Source: Caryophanales bacterium UBA1245 (GTDB lineage Bacteria; Bacillota_I; Bacilli_A; ML615J-28; CAG-313). From it: a stretch of DNA of 21,235 nt. The notes beneath the pieces are model-generated. The model had not been told where the DNA came from and did no database searches. It worked only from the letters and a program-made list of their open reading frames with translations. Position numbers and translations under genes: made by a program. The stretch spans positions 18,727-39,961 of the forward strand of contig DBWF01000044.1 of the NCBI GenBank assembly GCA_002308275.1, given 5' to 3'. This document shows, one piece after another, positions 7,121 to 15,281 of this stretch (its first letter is position 1; each line of letters begins with the position of its first letter).

Positions 7121-8146
7121 ATGAAAAAAATAATTAAAGTAGGAAATATCTTACTAGGTGGACCGCATATTGTCATTCAATCGATGACAACTACTAAAAC
7201 CGCTGATACTGTATCTACCATCAAACAAATCAATGAGTTATGTGATGCTGGTTGTGAAATGGTTAGGGTTGCGGTTAAGGATATGGATGATGCCCTAGCA
7301 ATCAAAGATATTAAAAAAGAGATAAACTGTCCAATTATTGCAGATATCCATTATGATGAAAAACTAGCCATCGCCTCAATTGAAGCTGGTGCTGATAAGA
7401 TTAGAATTAATCCTGGCAATACTTCTACCTTGGCTATGGAAAAAATTGTTGAAAGTTGTAAAAAGCACCACATACCAATTCGAATTGGTGTTAATAGTGG
7501 TTCATTAAGCCCTGAAATTCTAGCGGAATTTGGTTCAACACCAAAAGGAATGCTAGCAGAAGTTGAAAAAGCATTACAAATTTTTAAAAAGCTAGACTTT
7601 GATGATCTAGTTATCAGTATTAAAGCGACTAACATCGATCATTTTATTGAAGCAAATGAACTACTTGCCAAAAAATATAATTATCCAATACATATTGGCT
7701 TAACTGAAGCCGGTCCACTTTTAAGTGGTGCAATTAGATCTAGTTATGCGATTGGTACCCTCCTAAAAGAAGGTATTGGTGATACAATTAGAGTATCTCT
7801 TACAGGAAACCCTGTTAATGAAGTCTATGCCGCCAAAGAAATTCTAAAAATGTTTGGCAAATATCAAGGTGTAACCATTATAAGTTGCCCAACTTGTGGT
7901 AGATGTGAATATGATATGGAAAAAATCATTGACGAACTTCTTCCACACCTTTATAAAATTACTAAACCATTAAAAATCGCCATTATGGGATGTGTGGTTA
8001 ATGGGATTGGTGAAGGTAAGGAAGCCGACTATGGAATTGCAGGGGGTAAAGAGAAAGGTGTCATCTTTAAACATGGTGAAATCATCAAAACTGTTTCCCA
8101 AGAGCAATTAGTCGAAGAATTTCTTAATCTATTAAATGAAGCCTAA
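7121..8146 (+). CDS. ispG: 4-hydroxy-3-methylbut-2-en-1-yl diphosphate synthase (MEP pathway)
   Basis: A 341-residue iron-sulfur enzyme that converts methylerythritol cyclodiphosphate to HMBPP, the penultimate step of the MEP isoprenoid pathway. The TIM-barrel half begins VKVGNILLGG-like and continues QSMTTTKTADT (20-30). The [4Fe-4S] ligands are Cys256 and Cys259 in SCPTCGRC, Cys291 in MGCVVNG and Glu298 in GIGEGKEADYG, exactly 14 less than the known E. coli ligand numbers. Length is slightly short but complete. The ATG at 7121 is the only start that fits the family N-terminus, yet no Shine-Dalgarno sequence precedes it: the preceding bases are TTATTTTATCTAATT, just after a strong hairpin. 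It may be leaderless or use a weak site. No clear 17-spaced promoter is seen. Confidence 0.96.
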   Translation: MKKIIKVGNILLGGPHIVIQSMTTTKTADTVSTIKQINELCDAGCEMVRVAVKDMDDALAIKDIKKEINCPIIADIHYDEKLAIASIEAGADKIRINPGNTSTLAMEKIVESCKKHHIPIRIGVNSGSLSPEILAEFGSTPKGMLAEVEKALQIFKKLDFDDLVISIKATNIDHFIEANELLAKKYNYPIHIGLTEAGPLLSGAIRSSYAIGTLLKEGIGDTIRVSLTGNPVNEVYAAKEILKMFGKYQGVTIISCPTCGRCEYDMEKIIDELLPHLYKITKPLKIAIMGCVVNGIGEGKEADYGIAGGKEKGVIFKHGEIIKTVSQEQLVEEFLNLLNEA

Positions 8147-8150
8147 GTAA

Positions 8151-8189
8151 AAAGGAGTATATCAAATTTGATATACTCCTTCTTTTTTA
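8151..8189. terminator. Bidirectional terminator between ispG and the lipoprotein gene
   Basis: AAGGAGTATATCAAA (8152-8166) and TTTGATATACTCCTT (8167-8181) form a perfect 30-base palindrome. On the plus strand it is followed by TCTTTTTTATT and on the minus strand by a T-run, so it can end both the ispG transcript and the converging long sugar-uptake operon. With no spacer bases the real loop must be formed by opening the central A-T pairs. Confidence 0.9.
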
Positions 8190-8227
8190 TTCATTATTTC
8201 AAGGCTAATGAATGAAATTATTTATGA

Positions 8228-11200
8228 TTATTTAATTTTAGCGATTACGATGTCATCCATGTAAAGGTAAGCACTATTTAAAGCACTTTGGAATACAATA
8301 TAGAAACCTTTAACATTAACAGGAGCATCTAAATCTTTTGATAGTGGTACTAAGCCAGTTGTAACTGGGAATTCAGCAAAGCTTGAGTAATCACCAGCAA
8401 CAAAAATAACTGAATCATCTTCTAAAACGATAGCTATTTGAATCTTAGCAACACTAGCACCACTAAAGTGGTTACTTAATTTAATTTCGAAGTGTTGAAC
8501 ACCTTCTAATACTGCATCAGCTGTATAAGTATATCTCATTGACATACTATAGCCACTAGCCATATTAACAACTTTAGTATTACCAATCGCACGAACTCTC
8601 ATTTGAGTTGATGTAACAGCATCCCATTGAGTTGTATACATTTCAACTGTCCAATGTGGATCAGAAAAATCAGTTTGAACTGTTAATTCTTCGAAGTCCA
8701 TCTTTAATACTTCTTCGTATTCAGGTTCTTGTGGTTGAGGTTCAGGTTCGCCACCTTGGCTCTTAACCTTAGCAAATTGAACATCGTCCATGTAAAGGTA
8801 AGCACCATTACCATTTGAACTATTAAATACAATGTAGAAGCCTTTAACATTAACGGCTTGTTCTAATTCTTTTGTGAATTGGATACGTCCAGTTGTAACT
8901 TCAAGTTCATAATATGCATCAGCTGAACCTAGTAAATACATAATAGAATCATCTTCTAGGATAGCAGCAATCTTAACTTTTGCAAGTGAACCACTGTAAT
9001 GGTTAGAAAGTTTAATACCGAAGCAAGCAATATCTTCTAAAGTAGCATCAGCAGTATAAGTATAACGATAACTCATGCCATAGCCACCAGCCATGTTAAC
9101 AACTTTAGAACCATCAACGCTACGTACTCTCATTTGAACAGATGTCATTGTTTGCCATCCGTCACTATATCTTTCAATCTTCCAATGAGAATCAACGAAA
9201 TCAGTTTGAACTGTTAATTCTTCGAAGTCCATTAATAATACATCTTCATATTCTACTTGAGGTTGAGGATCAGGAGTAGTACCTTGTTCTTTAACCTTAG
9301 CAAATTGAACATCATCCATGTAAAGGTATGCACCATTACCATTTGAACTATTGAATACAATGTAGAAGCCTTTAACATTAACTGCTGCATCTAATGCTTT
9401 TTCGAATTGAACACGTCCAGTTGTAACTTCAAGTTCATAATATTCATCAGTTGAACCTAATAAGTATAGAATTGAATCATCTTCTAAGATAGCAGCAATC
9501 TTAACTTTAGCAAGTGAACCACTAAAATGGTTAGAAAGTTTAATACCAAAGTATGCAATATCTTCTAAAGTTGCATCAGCTGTGTAAGTATAACGATAAC
9601 TCATACCATAACCACCAGCCATGTTAACAACTTTAGAACCATCAACTGAGCGTACTCTCATTTGAACAGATGTCATTGTTTGCCATCCATCAGAGTATCT
9701 TTCAATCTTCCAATGAGAATCAACGAAATCAGATTGAGCAGTTAAGTCTTCGAAGTCCATTAATAGAACATCTTCATATTCTACTTGTGGTTGTGGATCA
9801 GGTTCTTCACCTTTGATCTTAGCAAATACAACGTCATCCATGTAAATATAAGCACCATTTAATGCGCTTTGGAAGACAATGTAGAAACCTTTTAGGTTAA
9901 CAGGAGTAGCTAATTCTTTTTCGATATCAACTAAACCAGTTGTAACTGGGAATTCATAGAATGCACCATAGTCACCAGCAACAAAGATTACAGAATCATC
10001 TTCTAATACTAGACAAATTTGAATCTTAGCAATATCAGCACCACTAAAGTGGTTACTTAATTTCATACTAAACTTAGAAATGTTTTCTAAAAGAGCATCA
10101 GCAGTATAAGTATAACGATAACTCATACTATAACCACTTGCCATATTAACAACCTTAGAACCATCTACAGAACGTACTCTCATTTGAGTAGTTGTAACTG
10201 GATCCCATTGAGTTGTATACATTTCAACTGTCCAATGAGAATCAACAAAATCAGTTTGAACTGTTAATTCTTCGAAGTCCATCTTTAATACATTTTCGTA
10301 TTCATCTTCACCAGGTTGTTCACCACCTTGTTCAGGGCCTTGGGCAACAATCTTAATTTGTTTAATTGAGATTGTATTAGCAACGCCAGAATTTAGTAAG
10401 TAGCTTTCCCATTCGAAGTCGAATTCTAATGTTGAAGTTGCAGATGAAGCACTAGTTGGAGTGAATTCATATTCAAATACATAGTATTCATCAGTTAAAG
10501 CAATCTTTAACTTAGTTAATTGACCGCCATCACCTTCGAAACCAGGAATCTTATTACCAGAACCATCAACGAAGTAAACAACTAATTCACGAGGAAGATC
10601 AGCTTTTGCTTCAAATACTAGTTTATAAGTTGTACCAGCAACAAGTTTAACTTTATCAGTGTACTTAAGTTGTAGAGCTGATGCCCACCAGCTTTGTGCG
10701 CCTAGATAATTAATCGTACCAATACCATTTTCATAAGTAATTGTTGAACTATTTCCACCACCTAATGGTTGGTTAAGAACTAGGAAGTCTTGAACATTAG
10801 ATTCATGATATTCAGGAGCTTCAGCACCAACAGTTACAACAGCATTAGCAGTAGCTTCATTACCAGCAGCATCTTTTGCCACATATGATACTTGGTATTC
10901 ACCAGCAGCACCAATAACTTTACCATTAGCGTCTAAGAATTGTTCGAAGCCACTAATATCAGTTAAAGCTAGATGAATAACACCATCATTAGAGTCAACA
11001 GCACAAATACCAGCAAGAGGATTTAATGTTTCACCAGGATATACTTTTAAGTTACGTACACCAACTAATACTGGAGCAGTACCATCGTATACGCTAACTT
11101 CAAATTCAACAACGTTAGATAAGTTACCACTTGAGTCAGCAGTTTGAATCTTAACAGCATATGTACCAACCTTAGGACTAGTTAGAGATAGGCCATCTAA

Positions 11201-13300
11201 ATCTAACATTTCAAGGGTAGGTGTAATTTCACCATCAACGTTATCAGTAATTGTTACATAGCCAAGTGCCATTTGGAACATACTAGTTAGGTCAGTACCT
11301 TCTTTAACAGGCATATAGCTTGCAAGTTGTTGTAGAACGATTGCAGGAACAGAGATAACTGGTCCTACAGTATCAGCAGCTTCAATAACTTTAATTTGTA
11401 GGATAGCTTGAGATTGTCCACCATTAGAGTCAACAACAGTTAAGATAACTTCATAATCACCAGCAACTGCCATATTAACGCCGCTTAAATCAAGCATTTC
11501 ATCAGTAATAGCAATTTGACCATCTTCTGTATCACTTGCTGAGAAGTATTCTTTGAAATCAGGCATTTCAGCGTCTTTAGCAAATGTTGTAGGTTTAGAT
11601 TCATCAATTGTGATAACTGGAAGGTCATTATGATTTGTTAATAGATAGAATTGCATATTATCGAAATATACAACGTTATTATTTTCAGCATCGCTCCAAT
11701 CGATTGAACCAAGTTGTAATTCGAATTTAACAACATTTGAACCTACTGATGAAGTAGCAGATGGAACATAGAATACATAGTAAATAGTTTGCCATTCAGT
11801 TGTAATTTGGAACTTCGTAGTATCACGGAAATTTTCAATCCATGGATCAGTCCATAATTCTAGACCAGCACGAATTTGCATAGCACGAGCAACATCGGCT
11901 TTAACATCAACAGCAAATACATAGTAATGGTTAGCAGCAAGTTGGTTAGTTGAAATACCACTTAAATATGGAGAATCACCAGATGCCCAACCACCAGCTT
12001 TAGTAATTGTTAATACATATTCGCCATTAACGATAGCATAGCTTGTTTGTCCACCAGCACCAGAAGATAATTTAATTTGTGTTGTATCAGCTTCATTAAA
12101 TTCTGGGTCAGTCATAACATGTACATCACGAGGAACAGCAACATTTAATGTCATTTCATATGTAGCTTCATTTCCAAGAGCATCACTAACTTTTAGAACA
12201 ACTGGATATGCACCAGCAGCATTTAAATTAGCATTTTGTAAGTCAACTTGGATTTGTGAAGTTACATTACCATCTAGATTATCAGCTGCAGTAATACCTC
12301 TTAATAATTCACGTTTAGCAAATTCAGCACTAACACCAGTTGGAACATAGATGTCTTCACTAATGCTTCTTGTAAATACAGGAGCTTGGTGATCGCCAGC
12401 GCCAGCAAATCCATACTTAGCACTAATAATTTGGAATGCATCGTTTGAAGTAACTGAGCATTGAGCATTTTCAAGAGGTTGTTCAATACGAGCATAAAGA
12501 ACGATTTCTTGTGTGCCTTCAACATGAACTGGCATTTGAGGTAGTGTTGCACCTTCAAGACCAAATACTAAATCAGCTGATTCAGCTGAAACTTGTAAAA
12601 CAAATTTAACAAGTGAGTATGGAGCAATTGTTGCAAGAATTTCACCACCACTAATTTGTAAGTTTTGTGGTAAATCAAATAATTCTTCAAATTCAAAGTT
12701 TCCAAGACCAACAGTAATCGTTCTGATAAGAGACTTTTCATTACCAGCCGCATCCACTGCTGAATAAGCAACTGGATATTCACCAGGTACCCAAATGTTA
12801 ACTTCGCCAACGCAAGTAACTTCAACTTCACCGTCTAAGTTATCGACAGCGCTAACATCTTTTAATAAATCAAATGATAAATCACCAACAGTAACCGATA
12901 AATCAGCAGCACCATAGATTTCAGGTTGAACAGTATCAGTATAAACAACTGTTACGATTCTTACAGCTGTTGTTTTATTACCATCAGAGTCATAAACTGT
13001 ATAAATAACAGAATATTGGCCTTCAACATTGACATTTACTTCATGCGCATCAACGCTAACAGCACTTAGATTAATATTACCATCTTCTTCGTCTGTTACA
13101 GTAACGCCTTCAAGTGGAATGAATGCTGAACCCTTTTCGATTGTGATATCTTCTACACCATGGAAAACAGGAGCATTAGCTTCGCCTTGTCCACCGCCAC
13201 CAGTTTCACGGGTCTTAAGAGCAAGCTCACAACCTAATAATGATAAACATAACACCAAACTTAAAGTAAAGATACTTACATGTTTAAGTATTTTTTTCAT
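8228..13300 (-). CDS. Giant multidomain surface lipoprotein, Ig-like and carbohydrate-binding-like, with four C-terminal repeats
   Basis: A 1690-residue secreted lipoprotein. The signal peptide ends in lipobox LSLLGC, so Cys24 is the lipidated residue. A Gly-rich linker leads to Ig-like domains of the DUF5011/HYR type at about 43-120, 125-197, 304-390, 556-640, 641-738 and 740-825. Each shows the D-x-x-DG and V-x-D-x-x-GN patterns. An unassigned beta-rich segment lies at 198-303. Two domains resembling CBM4/9-type carbohydrate-binding jelly rolls lie at 391-555, ending YFDNMQFYLL, and 828-988. Four 163-residue modules, described as the repeat below, fill 1001-1690, joined by Pro/Glu-rich linkers. 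I see no catalytic domain. It is the last gene of the sugar-uptake operon, 31 bases after permease B2, with AAAGGAG before the ATG. The likely role is holding a polysaccharide at the cell surface near the permeases; ligand unknown. Confidence 0.85.
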   Translation of the reverse strand: MKKILKHVSIFTLSLVLCLSLLGCELALKTRETGGGGQGEANAPVFHGVEDITIEKGSAFIPLEGVTVTDEEDGNINLSAVSVDAHEVNVNVEGQYSVIYTVYDSDGNKTTAVRIVTVVYTDTVQPEIYGAADLSVTVGDLSFDLLKDVSAVDNLDGEVEVTCVGEVNIWVPGEYPVAYSAVDAAGNEKSLIRTITVGLGNFEFEELFDLPQNLQISGGEILATIAPYSLVKFVLQVSAESADLVFGLEGATLPQMPVHVEGTQEIVLYARIEQPLENAQCSVTSNDAFQIISAKYGFAGAGDHQAPVFTRSISEDIYVPTGVSAEFAKRELLRGITAADNLDGNVTSQIQVDLQNANLNAAGAYPVVLKVSDALGNEATYEMTLNVAVPRDVHVMTDPEFNEADTTQIKLSSGAGGQTSYAIVNGEYVLTITKAGGWASGDSPYLSGISTNQLAANHYYVFAVDVKADVARAMQIRAGLELWTDPWIENFRDTTKFQITTEWQTIYYVFYVPSATSSVGSNVVKFELQLGSIDWSDAENNNVVYFDNMQFYLLTNHNDLPVITIDESKPTTFAKDAEMPDFKEYFSASDTEDGQIAITDEMLDLSGVNMAVAGDYEVILTVVDSNGGQSQAILQIKVIEAADTVGPVISVPAIVLQQLASYMPVKEGTDLTSMFQMALGYVTITDNVDGEITPTLEMLDLDGLSLTSPKVGTYAVKIQTADSSGNLSNVVEFEVSVYDGTAPVLVGVRNLKVYPGETLNPLAGICAVDSNDGVIHLALTDISGFEQFLDANGKVIGAAGEYQVSYVAKDAAGNEATANAVVTVGAEAPEYHESNVQDFLVLNQPLGGGNSSTITYENGIGTINYLGAQSWWASALQLKYTDKVKLVAGTTYKLVFEAKADLPRELVVYFVDGSGNKIPGFEGDGGQLTKLKIALTDEYYVFEYEFTPTSASSATSTLEFDFEWESYLLNSGVANTISIKQIKIVAQGPEQGGEQPGEDEYENVLKMDFEELTVQTDFVDSHWTVEMYTTQWDPVTTTQMRVRSVDGSKVVNMASGYSMSYRYTYTADALLENISKFSMKLSNHFSGADIAKIQICLVLEDDSVIFVAGDYGAFYEFPVTTGLVDIEKELATPVNLKGFYIVFQSALNGAYIYMDDVVFAKIKGEEPDPQPQVEYEDVLLMDFEDLTAQSDFVDSHWKIERYSDGWQTMTSVQMRVRSVDGSKVVNMAGGYGMSYRYTYTADATLEDIAYFGIKLSNHFSGSLAKVKIAAILEDDSILYLLGSTDEYYELEVTTGRVQFEKALDAAVNVKGFYIVFNSSNGNGAYLYMDDVQFAKVKEQGTTPDPQPQVEYEDVLLMDFEELTVQTDFVDSHWKIERYSDGWQTMTSVQMRVRSVDGSKVVNMAGGYGMSYRYTYTADATLEDIACFGIKLSNHYSGSLAKVKIAAILEDDSIMYLLGSADAYYELEVTTGRIQFTKELEQAVNVKGFYIVFNSSNGNGAYLYMDDVQFAKVKSQGGEPEPQPQEPEYEEVLKMDFEELTVQTDFSDPHWTVEMYTTQWDAVTSTQMRVRAIGNTKVVNMASGYSMSMRYTYTADAVLEGVQHFEIKLSNHFSGASVAKIQIAIVLEDDSVIFVAGDYSSFAEFPVTTGLVPLSKDLDAPVNVKGFYIVFQSALNSAYLYMDDIVIAKIK
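8231..10300 (-). repeat. Four 163-residue modules in A-B-B-A order inside the lipoprotein gene
   Basis: Modules in protein order: A1 (10300-9812), B1 (9778-9290), B2 (9250-8762), A2 (8719-8231), each exactly 163 codons. Counted by hand, B1 and B2 differ at 13 positions (about 92% identical) and A1 and A2 at 36 (about 78%). All share MDFE near the start, QMRVR, YRYTYTADA or a close form, KLSNH, LEDDS and a final YMDD. The linkers are PDPQPQVE, TPDPQPQVE and PEPQPQEPE. The YMDD-type ending, as in the first CBM-like domain (YFDNM), suggests a jelly-roll carbohydrate-binding fold; that is inference. Residues are not cysteine-rich, and B2 alone carries a free Cys in place of Tyr. Confidence 0.92.
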
Positions 13301-13331
13301 ATTTTTCTCCTTTTTTAATTTTTAAAGACTT

Positions 13332-14261
13332 TTACTGACCAGCTATTCCCGAACGATCAGCACTTTCTACAAACCACTTTTGAGTAAAGAAATAAACAAT
13401 TAAAAGTGGCAAAATGGATAGAATTGTACCCGCGAACTGTACACCTTGATTGTATGTTTCACTTGCACTTTCTAATCCGACACTTCCTGAAGGGAATAAG
13501 GTTTCATATAAACTCTTAAAGTTTACAACAGCCATTGGAAGCGTAGTATAACTATCCTTTAGATATAACAATCCTAAACTTGTTTCGTTCCAGTACCAAA
13601 CAAGCGAATAAAGGAAGGTAATAAGGAAGCCAGATAAAGTTAATGGAATCGATATTCTAAAGAAAATAGTCAATGAGGAAGCACCATCCATTTGAGCTGA
13701 TTCGATGAGCTCATTTGGAATCTCCCTAAAGAAAAGATAGAAAATTAATATAAAGATGGATTCTCTCAAGCCAAAGCCGGTTAAGGCTGGATAAATAAAG
13801 GATTTGAGAGAATTAAGTAAGTGTAACCGATTATATGTAACATATGTCGGTATACTTGTAAGGATGGTTGGCAATAAGAAAATGACAACCACAGTACCAA
13901 ACCAAATCTTTTTAAGTGGGAATTCGTGTCTTGCAAAACCATAGCCAATTAAGGCCGAGCTTGCAACTACACAAAGACTTGGAATTAGCGAAACTAGAAT
14001 TGAGTCTTTAAGAGCACGCCATAAATGGAGTGTTTCCGCAGCTTTTAAGTAATTCTTAAAGACAACTTTTGATGGAATCCATATCTTAGTTGGATCGATT
14101 AAGTCTTCTAAACCCATAAAGCTTGTAACGAGCATTTGTAATAATGGATACAAAAAGACAAAACTAATACAAACAAGTAAGGCATAAATGACAACATATT
14201 GGACAACTCCCTGTCTAATATAAGAACCAAAGAGAATCTTCTTTAACTTCTTATTCTTCAT
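13332..14261 (-). CDS. CUT1 sugar ABC transporter permease, MalG type (B2)
   Basis: A 309-residue inner-membrane permease of the MalG/AraQ type with six predicted membrane segments. The first spans about 20-42, after a Lys-rich cytoplasmic start. The EAA loop that docks the ABC ATPase is present as ELIESAQMDGASSLTIFFRI, with the usual SIPLTLSG following. The segment ending TLPMAVVNF is typical of permeases partnered with oligosaccharide-binding proteins. The stop codon of permease B1 is immediately followed by this ATG, and the ribosome site GGAGGGAGGG (14275-14266) lies inside the last codons of B1, so the two are translated together as a heterodimer. No ATPase gene is in the window; a shared MsmX-type ATPase elsewhere is likely by analogy with other Bacillota. 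Confidence 0.93.
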   Translation of the reverse strand: MKNKKLKKILFGSYIRQGVVQYVVIYALLVCISFVFLYPLLQMLVTSFMGLEDLIDPTKIWIPSKVVFKNYLKAAETLHLWRALKDSILVSLIPSLCVVASSALIGYGFARHEFPLKKIWFGTVVVIFLLPTILTSIPTYVTYNRLHLLNSLKSFIYPALTGFGLRESIFILIFYLFFREIPNELIESAQMDGASSLTIFFRISIPLTLSGFLITFLYSLVWYWNETSLGLLYLKDSYTTLPMAVVNFKSLYETLFPSGSVGLESASETYNQGVQFAGTILSILPLLIVYFFTQKWFVESADRSGIAGQ

Positions 14262-15281
14262 TTAGCCCTCCCTCCGGTGTGTTCTAAAGATTAAAGTAAT
14301 AATCAATGAATAAACACCTATAATTAAGATTTCCACCGCGAAGAGAATCCATGATAATGCCGAAGCATAATCACGGCCAAAACGAGGGTCGGTCATTGCC
14401 GATGTAATTAACATTACAAGGCCATTATTTGATAAGTTGCAATATACAACGGTTGTATAAATAATATTGATAATAATCAAACCACTAATGGCAGGTAGAG
14501 TAATTTTCCAGAAACTATCCCAACCACTTGCGCCTTCAATGGAAGCTGCTTCATAAACACTCTTATCAATTTTATTTAAACCAGCTAAGAAGATAATTGT
14601 TTGCACACCCGATAGCCATAAAATCAAGATGATTTTACTAAAAGCAAAGGAGACGACATTGGCAACACTCTCAGGAAAATAGAAACTAATCGCTTCTTGA
14701 ACTTTACCTGAGGCTACACCTGGCATCGTCAGTAATCCGTATTGGGTAAAGTATGATAATAAATTGCCACTAAGTAGAATTACCGGAATAAAGAAGATTG
14801 TTCTAAAGACTCCTTGACCTTTAATAGGGCGTTTCAACAATAGCGCTAAGACTAACGCAAATATTACAACTAGTGGAACAACAATCGCAACGTCGGTAAC
14901 GGTTGAAATAATCGCATCGAGATGAGTTGGATTGTTTTGGAAGATTTCTTTGTATTGTAAGAAAGAAAAGCCTTTCATTGTGAAAACAGATGTTCCACGT
15001 TCCGCATCGATAACATAAGTTGCACTTTCGGCTAAACTCATTCTTATCGAAATCACTAATTGATAGATACCAAATAAACAGAATCCGACAATCCAAGGCA
15101 AAATATAAAGATAACCTTGAATAGCTTGCTTCTTCTTATTCGGTAACTTTCTAAACTTGTTATTAATCCACTTAAATGGAATGGCTATTCTTTTGCCTAG
15201 CCATTTTAAAGCGATCCAAATTTTTTTGCCTAACCAAACAAATGGATGGACAATACACATTAGAAATTTTCTAAACTTCAT
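14262..15281 (-). CDS. CUT1 sugar ABC transporter permease, MalF/LplB type (B1), with amphipathic N-terminal extension
   Basis: A 339-residue inner-membrane permease of the MalF/UgpA/LplB type. The core begins at about residue 55 (GYLYILPWIVGFCLFG) and carries the EAA loop as YEAASIEGASGWDSFWKI (243-260). The first 50 residues are an unusual basic extension with tryptophans at 16, 27 and 38, an exact 11-residue spacing (WLGKKI, WLGKRI, WIN), likely an in-plane amphipathic helix on the cytoplasmic face. The start codon shares one base with the TAA of the DUF5696 gene, and a ten-base ribosome site GGAGGTGATC (15295-15286) lies inside that gene's last codons. It pairs with permease B2. Substrate unknown, but the neighbours point to a glycan-derived oligosaccharide. 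Confidence 0.93.
   Translation of the reverse strand: MKFRKFLMCIVHPFVWLGKKIWIALKWLGKRIAIPFKWINNKFRKLPNKKKQAIQGYLYILPWIVGFCLFGIYQLVISIRMSLAESATYVIDAERGTSVFTMKGFSFLQYKEIFQNNPTHLDAIISTVTDVAIVVPLVVIFALVLALLLKRPIKGQGVFRTIFFIPVILLSGNLLSYFTQYGLLTMPGVASGKVQEAISFYFPESVANVVSFAFSKIILILWLSGVQTIIFLAGLNKIDKSVYEAASIEGASGWDSFWKITLPAISGLIIINIIYTTVVYCNLSNNGLVMLITSAMTDPRFGRDYASALSWILFAVEILIIGVYSLIITLIFRTHRREG

Noticed and set aside
8190..8227. Hairpin ATTCATTA/TAATGAAT after the lipoprotein gene as a terminator
   Set aside because: It is not followed by a T-run on the minus strand; the adjacent 30-base palindrome is the far better terminator.
8231..10300. CRISPR array or mobile element as the source of the repeats
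   Set aside because: The repeats are about 490 bases, in frame and protein-coding, with diverged copies and no spacers or transposase.
12301..12831. Two 87-residue alternate-frame reading frames inside the lipoprotein gene
   Set aside because: Leucine-rich shadow frames of the main gene with no ribosome sites.
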